From: Massilia niastensis DSM 21313
GTDB taxonomy: Bacteria; Pseudomonadota; Gammaproteobacteria; Burkholderiales; Burkholderiaceae_D
Direction: 5' to 3'
NCBI RefSeq assembly: GCF_000382345.1
Contig: NZ_KB908104.1
Location: forward strand, 1 to 64,000
DNA: 64,000 nt
Below, piece by piece: positions 60,212-64,000 of the stretch. The position numbers and the translations under genes are program-made. The first letter of the stretch is position 1. Every line of letters begins with the position of its first letter. The notes under the pieces were generated by a model. It saw nothing but the letters and a program-made list of their open reading frames with translations, searched no databases and was not told the origin of the DNA.

Positions 60212-61567
60212 CTAAGGCTTGAGTTCCTCCCGCCAGCGATCCCGATAGGCTTCCAGGCCCGGCAATGCCAGGGCCGCGACTGCCTTGCCGCTCCCGGGCG
60301 CCACGGCATCCCGATAGCGCAGCATCCATCCCCCGCACACCGTGCCGCTGGCGTCGTCCGAGTAGCTGACCGCCTGCTGCGGACGCAAGGCGGCGAGCAG
60401 CGCGCCAAACCAGGGATTGGCGGTAAAACTCCCTTCGACCGCCAGCGGCCCGCTGGCCCCCAGCGCATCCAGGCAGTAGTCGGTGAGCAGCACGCAGTAC
60501 AGTGTCGCCAGCGCGTAGCGTTCGCGCGCGTCCGCCGGCGCCGGACCGGTCATGCCGCCGCTGCGCCCCGCGAACGGCCCGCCGGTGGCGGCGAAGCAGG
60601 GCAGGGCCATGCTTCCCTTGGCGATCAGGCGCGCCAGGTCGTCCGGCGTGCAGGCCTGCGGCTGGAGCCCGGCCAGCTCGCCGAATTCCCTTCCGCCCAT
60701 GAAGCGCATGCAGGCCACCGGCTGGCCCAGCGCATTCGTGTTGGCCAGCATGTCGGCGCCTTCGTCCAGCGCATCGAGCGGCGCCCCCAGGGCGGCGGCG
60801 ATCACCCAGGTGCCGGTGGACAGGACGGTGCGCGGCCCGGAGTCCCGATCCAGGTAGCGCATCAGCGACGCATTGCTGTCGTGGATCCCGCACAGCACCT
60901 GGCAGGAAGCCGGCAGGCCGGTGGCGGCCGCCACTTCCGGCAGGAGCCCGCCCAGCGCGGCATGGGGCGGCAGCAGCGGCGGCATCAGCGCCTGCCATCC
61001 GGTGCGCGCCACAAGGCTCGAATAGCGCTGTTCGCGCGCATTCCACAAGTCGGTGTGGCAGCCCAGCGACGTCGCTTCGCCGGCGGCGCAGCCCGACAGG
61101 CGCCAGGCCCAGTATTGCGGGTACATCAGGAGATGGCGTGCGCGTCCGAACTCTTCGGGAAAGCGCTGCGCCAGCCAGGCCAGCTGCCGGCCCAGGTTGA
61201 GGCCGGCCGGCAGGGCGGGCGAGCAGGTCTCGCCGAAGGATGGACGCAGGCCCGCATAGTCGACGCCGGGCAGCGCGGCCTCGTAGTCGAGCACCGGCAG
61301 CACCAGGCCGTCGTCGTCGACCAGCGCGGCGGTGGCGCCGTGGGTGACCGGGACGATGGCCGAGATGGCGGCCAGCGGCGCGAACTCGCGGCAAGCGGCC
61401 AGCAGCCATGCCCACAGGCCTTCGGTGTCGTGGTGCGGGTAGGGGCCGTCGGTGAGCACGGCGTTGGCGCGGCGGCGTTCGGCCAGCACGCGGCCGCTCG
61501 CGTCGACCAGGGCCAGCTTGGCATTGGTCTTGCCGATATCGAGGACGATCAGGGCGTCGGTAGTCAT
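60212..61567 (-). CDS. FGGY-family carbohydrate kinase (RhaK-like)
   Basis: A 451-residue sugar kinase of the hexokinase/actin fold. The N-terminal phosphate loop is LDIGKTNAKLALVD, and the later phosphate and adenosine motifs appear as VLSTGTWVIAAA and GPLAVEGSFTANPWFGALLAA. It is the last gene after a sugar ABC importer, an arrangement found in rhizobial rha clusters (RhaTPQ with RhaK). The likely sugar is rhamnose or a related deoxyhexose, based on neighbours. The start could be the adjacent ATG at 61570. Confidence 0.87.
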   Translation of the reverse strand: MTTDALIVLDIGKTNAKLALVDASGRVLAERRRANAVLTDGPYPHHDTEGLWAWLLAACREFAPLAAISAIVPVTHGATAALVDDDGLVLPVLDYEAALPGVDYAGLRPSFGETCSPALPAGLNLGRQLAWLAQRFPEEFGRARHLLMYPQYWAWRLSGCAAGEATSLGCHTDLWNAREQRYSSLVARTGWQALMPPLLPPHAALGGLLPEVAAATGLPASCQVLCGIHDSNASLMRYLDRDSGPRTVLSTGTWVIAAALGAPLDALDEGADMLANTNALGQPVACMRFMGGREFGELAGLQPQACTPDDLARLIAKGSMALPCFAATGGPFAGRSGGMTGPAPADARERYALATLYCVLLTDYCLDALGASGPLAVEGSFTANPWFGALLAALRPQQAVSYSDDASGTVCGGWMLRYRDAVAPGSGKAVAALALPGLEAYRDRWREELKP

Positions 61568-61574
61568 CATTGTC

Positions 61575-62597
61575 CTATCCGCGCGCGGCGCGTGCACGCA
61601 GCAGGCGCGGGAGGGCGATCGTGGCCAGCAGCAGGACGCCGACCACGATCGTCATGTAGATGCCCGGGATATTGGCCAGCGCCATGCCGTAGGTGACGGT
61701 CCCCAGGGTGAAGACCGCGAGCAGCACGCCGCCGATGGTGCCGGCCCCGCCCGCGATGCTGACGCCGCCGAGGATCACCATGGTGATGATCTCCAGCTCC
61801 CAGCCGCTGGCGATGTTCGGACGGGTGCTGCCGATCCGGCCGGTCAGCAGGAAGGCGGCCAGGCCGGCGACGGCGCCGGTCAGCATGAACAGCGCCAGGC
61901 GGTAGCGGTCGACGGCGATGCCGGAGAAGCGGGCCGCGTCCGGGTTGTTGCCGATGGCGTAGATGCGGCGTCCCCAGGAGGTCGTGTGCAGCAGCACGGC
62001 GAACAGGCTTGCCGCCACCAGCAGCACCACGAAGCTGCGCGGCACGATGCCGAATACATAACCCTGGCCCCAGTCGGCCAGCAGCGCCGGGTAGCCGGTA
62101 AAGGCCTTGTCGCCCAGCACCACGCTGGCCAGGCCGCGGAACAGCGACACGGTGCCGATGGTGACGACGATCGACGGCAGCGCGAAGCGGGTGACCAGGA
62201 AGCCGTTCAGGAAGCCGCAGGCGGTGCCGGTCGCCAGTGCCACCAGCGGCAGCGCCTCGGGCGGCATCCCGGCATTCATCGCCAGCCCCATCGCCACCGA
62301 GGACAGGGCGAGGATGCCGGCCACCGAGATGTCGATCTCGCGGCAGATGATGAGCAGGGCCATCGGCAGCGCGATCAGGGCCTTCTCGCTGAAGTTGGCG
62401 GTGCCGTCCAGCAGGTTGACCAGGTCGAGGAAGTAGGGCATCGCGACGCTGTTGAAGACGAACACCGCGACGAACAGGATCGCCAGCAGGCTTTCCCAGC
62501 GGCCGAACAGGTGTTTCAGCCGGCGCGTCTCGCGGTCGAGGATGGTGTAGCGGGATTGGGACATGGTGTCGCCCTGGATGGCAGTGGTCGGGTTCAT
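61575..62597 (-). CDS. Sugar ABC transporter permease, second subunit (RhaQ-like)
   Basis: A 340-residue inner-membrane permease of the CUT2 (ribose/rhamnose/xylose) family with eight to ten hydrophobic segments. The CUT2 pattern is seen in ALPMALLIICREIDISVAGILALSSV and GRRIYAIGNNPDAARFSGI, followed by the EAA-like cytoplasmic loop. Its ATG overlaps the preceding permease stop (ATGA). Together with that permease and the ATPase it would import a hexose or deoxyhexose. The kinase gene begins 8 bp downstream. The binding protein is outside the window. Confidence 0.88.
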   Translation of the reverse strand: MNPTTAIQGDTMSQSRYTILDRETRRLKHLFGRWESLLAILFVAVFVFNSVAMPYFLDLVNLLDGTANFSEKALIALPMALLIICREIDISVAGILALSSVAMGLAMNAGMPPEALPLVALATGTACGFLNGFLVTRFALPSIVVTIGTVSLFRGLASVVLGDKAFTGYPALLADWGQGYVFGIVPRSFVVLLVAASLFAVLLHTTSWGRRIYAIGNNPDAARFSGIAVDRYRLALFMLTGAVAGLAAFLLTGRIGSTRPNIASGWELEIITMVILGGVSIAGGAGTIGGVLLAVFTLGTVTYGMALANIPGIYMTIVVGVLLLATIALPRLLRARAARG

Positions 62598-63604
62598 GCG
62601 GCGCTCCTCATGGCTGGGAGCCCGGACTGGCGTTCGGCAGGATGCAGCGGCAGGATCTGGCGGCTGCGGTGCATGTTGCCGCGGGCGTTGATCAGGACCG
62701 CGACCAGGATCACCAGGCCGGTCAGTGCGCTTTGCCAGAACGGCGACACCTGCAGCACCGGCAGCGCGTTGCCGATCACGGTCAGGAACAGCGCCCCCAG
62801 CATCGCGCCGCCGACCGAACCCACGCCGCCGCTGATGCTCACGCCCCCGATCACGCAGGCGGCGATCACGGTGAACTCGAAGCCGTAGGCGATCTCGGTA
62901 TAGGCCACCGCGTAGCGCGCCACCCACAGGTAGCCGCACAGGCCGGCGACGGCGCCGGACAGGCCGTAGGTCCACAGCAGCCGGCGCGCGCTCGGGATGC
63001 CGATGTAGGCGGCGCAGGCGGGGGCATTGCCGATCGCGTACAGGTCACGGCCGAAACGGCTGTGGCGCGCCAGGAACGACATCCCGATGACAGTGGCGGC
63101 GGCGATCCACACCAGGTGCGGAATACCGAGCAGGCGCTCGAGCGGGAAGGCGATGAAATCCTGGGGCATGTGGTGGGCCGAGACCCATTTGCCGCCGGAC
63201 AGCGCGAACACCAGGCCGCGGTAGACGCTCATGGTGCCGAGCGTGATCACGATCGGCGGCAGCGCCAGCTGTCCGATCAGCCAGCCGTTGACCAGGCCCA
63301 GGACCAGGCCGACGCAGGTGGCGGCCAGCACGATCAGGAGCAGCGGCAGTTCGGGGTGCCGCGCGCCCAGCATCGCCGCGACCATGCCCGACAAGGCCAG
63401 GTTGGACGCCACCGACAGGTCGATGCCGCGCGTGACGATCACCAGCATCTGGGTCAGCGCCAGCATCACCAGCAGGGTGCTGTCGGTCACCAGGTTGCCC
63501 AGCGATGCGCCGGACAGGAAGACCGGCGCGCGCAGGCCGACCAGGCCCACCAGCAGCACGATCACGAGGGCGAGGAGAACCTCGCGTTGCTTGAGCAGCT
63601 TCAT
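62594..63604 (-). CDS. Sugar ABC transporter permease, first subunit (RhaP-like)
   Basis: A 336-residue CUT2-type permease. MLVIVTRGIDLSVASNLALSGMVAAML, LPPIVITLGTMSVYRGLVFALSGG and GRDLYAIGNAPACAAYIGIPSARRLLWTYGLSGAVAGLCG are the usual landmarks. Its ATG overlaps the ATPase stop by four bases, and its own stop overlaps the second permease. The two permeases differ, so the transporter is a heterodimeric channel. Confidence 0.88.
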   Translation of the reverse strand: MKLLKQREVLLALVIVLLVGLVGLRAPVFLSGASLGNLVTDSTLLVMLALTQMLVIVTRGIDLSVASNLALSGMVAAMLGARHPELPLLLIVLAATCVGLVLGLVNGWLIGQLALPPIVITLGTMSVYRGLVFALSGGKWVSAHHMPQDFIAFPLERLLGIPHLVWIAAATVIGMSFLARHSRFGRDLYAIGNAPACAAYIGIPSARRLLWTYGLSGAVAGLCGYLWVARYAVAYTEIAYGFEFTVIAACVIGGVSISGGVGSVGGAMLGALFLTVIGNALPVLQVSPFWQSALTGLVILVAVLINARGNMHRSRQILPLHPAERQSGLPAMRSAA

Positions 63605-64000
63605 GCCGTCTCCACGTCTTGTTGGTTGTCGAGGTCGATGCCGGAGGCGGTCGCCACCACGCGTTCCGGCGTCGCTTCGGCGCGCTCGAACACGCGCTGC
63701 ACCCGGCCATGGTGCATGACCACGATGCGGTCGGCCATGCCCAGCACTTCGGGCAGCTCGGACGACACCAGGATCACCGACAGGCCGCGCGTGACGAGCT
63801 GGCTGATGAAGCGGTGCACCGCCGCCTTGGAACCGATGTCGATGCCCTTGGTGGGTTCGTCCAGGATGATGATCTTCGGGTCGGTCGCGAGCCACTTGCC
63901 GAGCACCACCTTCTGCTGGTTGCCGCCCGAGAGTTCGGCCACGTTCTGGGCCAGGTGGCTGGCTTTCAGTTCGAGCTGCTCCGCGAAGTGGCGCGCGATC
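63601..64000 (-). CDS. Sugar ABC transporter ATPase, C-terminal part (window edge)
   Basis: The last 132 residues of a CUT2 ATPase. The signature motif LSGGNQQKV and the Walker B LATDPKIIILDEPTKGID are present, with the H-loop region and a D-loop-like VSSELPEVLGMADRIVVMHHG. CUT2 ATPases have two nucleotide-binding domains; only the end of the second is visible here. It lies upstream of two permeases and a RhaK-like kinase in one ATGA-coupled operon. Confidence 0.88.
   Translation of the reverse strand, partial: IARHFAEQLELKASHLAQNVAELSGGNQQKVVLGKWLATDPKIIILDEPTKGIDIGSKAAVHRFISQLVTRGLSVILVSSELPEVLGMADRIVVMHHGRVQRVFERAEATPERVVATASGIDLDNQQDVETA

Noticed and set aside
1..64000. Mobile elements, CRISPR arrays, tRNA or rRNA genes
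   Set aside because: No transposase or integrase motifs, repeat-spacer arrays, tRNA cloverleaf or rRNA blocks were recognised by reading; dedicated searches were not run.

Overview
The window is 64 kb of GC-rich DNA, roughly two-thirds G+C by eye, packed with catabolic operons. Gene content points to a betaproteobacterium, most likely an Oxalobacteraceae soil or plant-associated genus such as Massilia or a relative. The clues are tripartite tricarboxylate transporters with Bug-type binding proteins, OmpC-type porins, NodD-like LysR regulators, TonB receptors beside glycosidases, and an aromatic operon that resembles the flavonoid genes of Herbaspirillum. No rRNA, tRNA, CRISPR array, insertion sequence or phage gene was seen. 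The window reads as chromosomal accessory metabolism.

Layout. (1) 1-6534: a partial TctC-type binding protein divergent from a porin, a DUF3237-MFS pair, and a TetR gene divergent from a metallo-beta-lactamase-fold hydrolase, then a small VOC protein. (2) 6600-18300: a dicarboxylate or tricarboxylate CoA pathway on the minus strand (MaoC hydratase, family III CoA transferase, CitE-like lyase, ASL/fumarase-type lyase, porin, a PrpF isomerase fused to a Bug binding protein, then tctC-tctB-tctA), with a divergent LysR gene. The enzyme trio matches itaconate/mesaconate degradation to acetyl-CoA and pyruvate. A 39-bp element with three mismatches lies in front of both the hydratase operon and the tctCBA operon. 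(3) 18305-25009: a GFA-like protein, then a lipoprotein GH3, a Tat-exported TIM-barrel protein and a GH2. (4) 25491-32814: a hexuronate operon of TonB receptor, ExuT-like transporter, SMP-30 lactonase, uronate dehydrogenase and LacI regulator, with two LacI-type operators upstream. (5) 32828-35805: a NodD-like LysR divergent from a LacI gene that is translationally coupled to a Qnr-like pentapeptide protein.

(6) 35845-46464, mostly minus strand: galT, a sodium/sugar symporter, a ThuA-like protein and a nucleoside hydrolase, then three hydrolases or hypotheticals and a PHB-depolymerase-type esterase. (7) 46528-60136: a TonB receptor divergent from a tightly packed aromatic operon (MFS, GlcG-like, amidohydrolase-2, extradiol dioxygenase, FAH-type hydrolase, FAD monooxygenase), then a Tat-exported GH1, an amidohydrolase, an alpha/beta hydrolase and a second NodD-like LysR. 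(8) 60212-64000: a rhamnose-type kinase and ABC importer running off the right edge.

The strongest new signals are a 13-bp palindrome, GATA-N5-TATC, repeated in front of at least six transcription units between 41 and 57 kb (a candidate regulon of a NodD-like LysR for plant aromatic glycosides), the shared 39-bp LysR element in region 2, and the in-frame PrpF-Bug fusion. The very long open frames antisense to real genes are by-products of the high GC.
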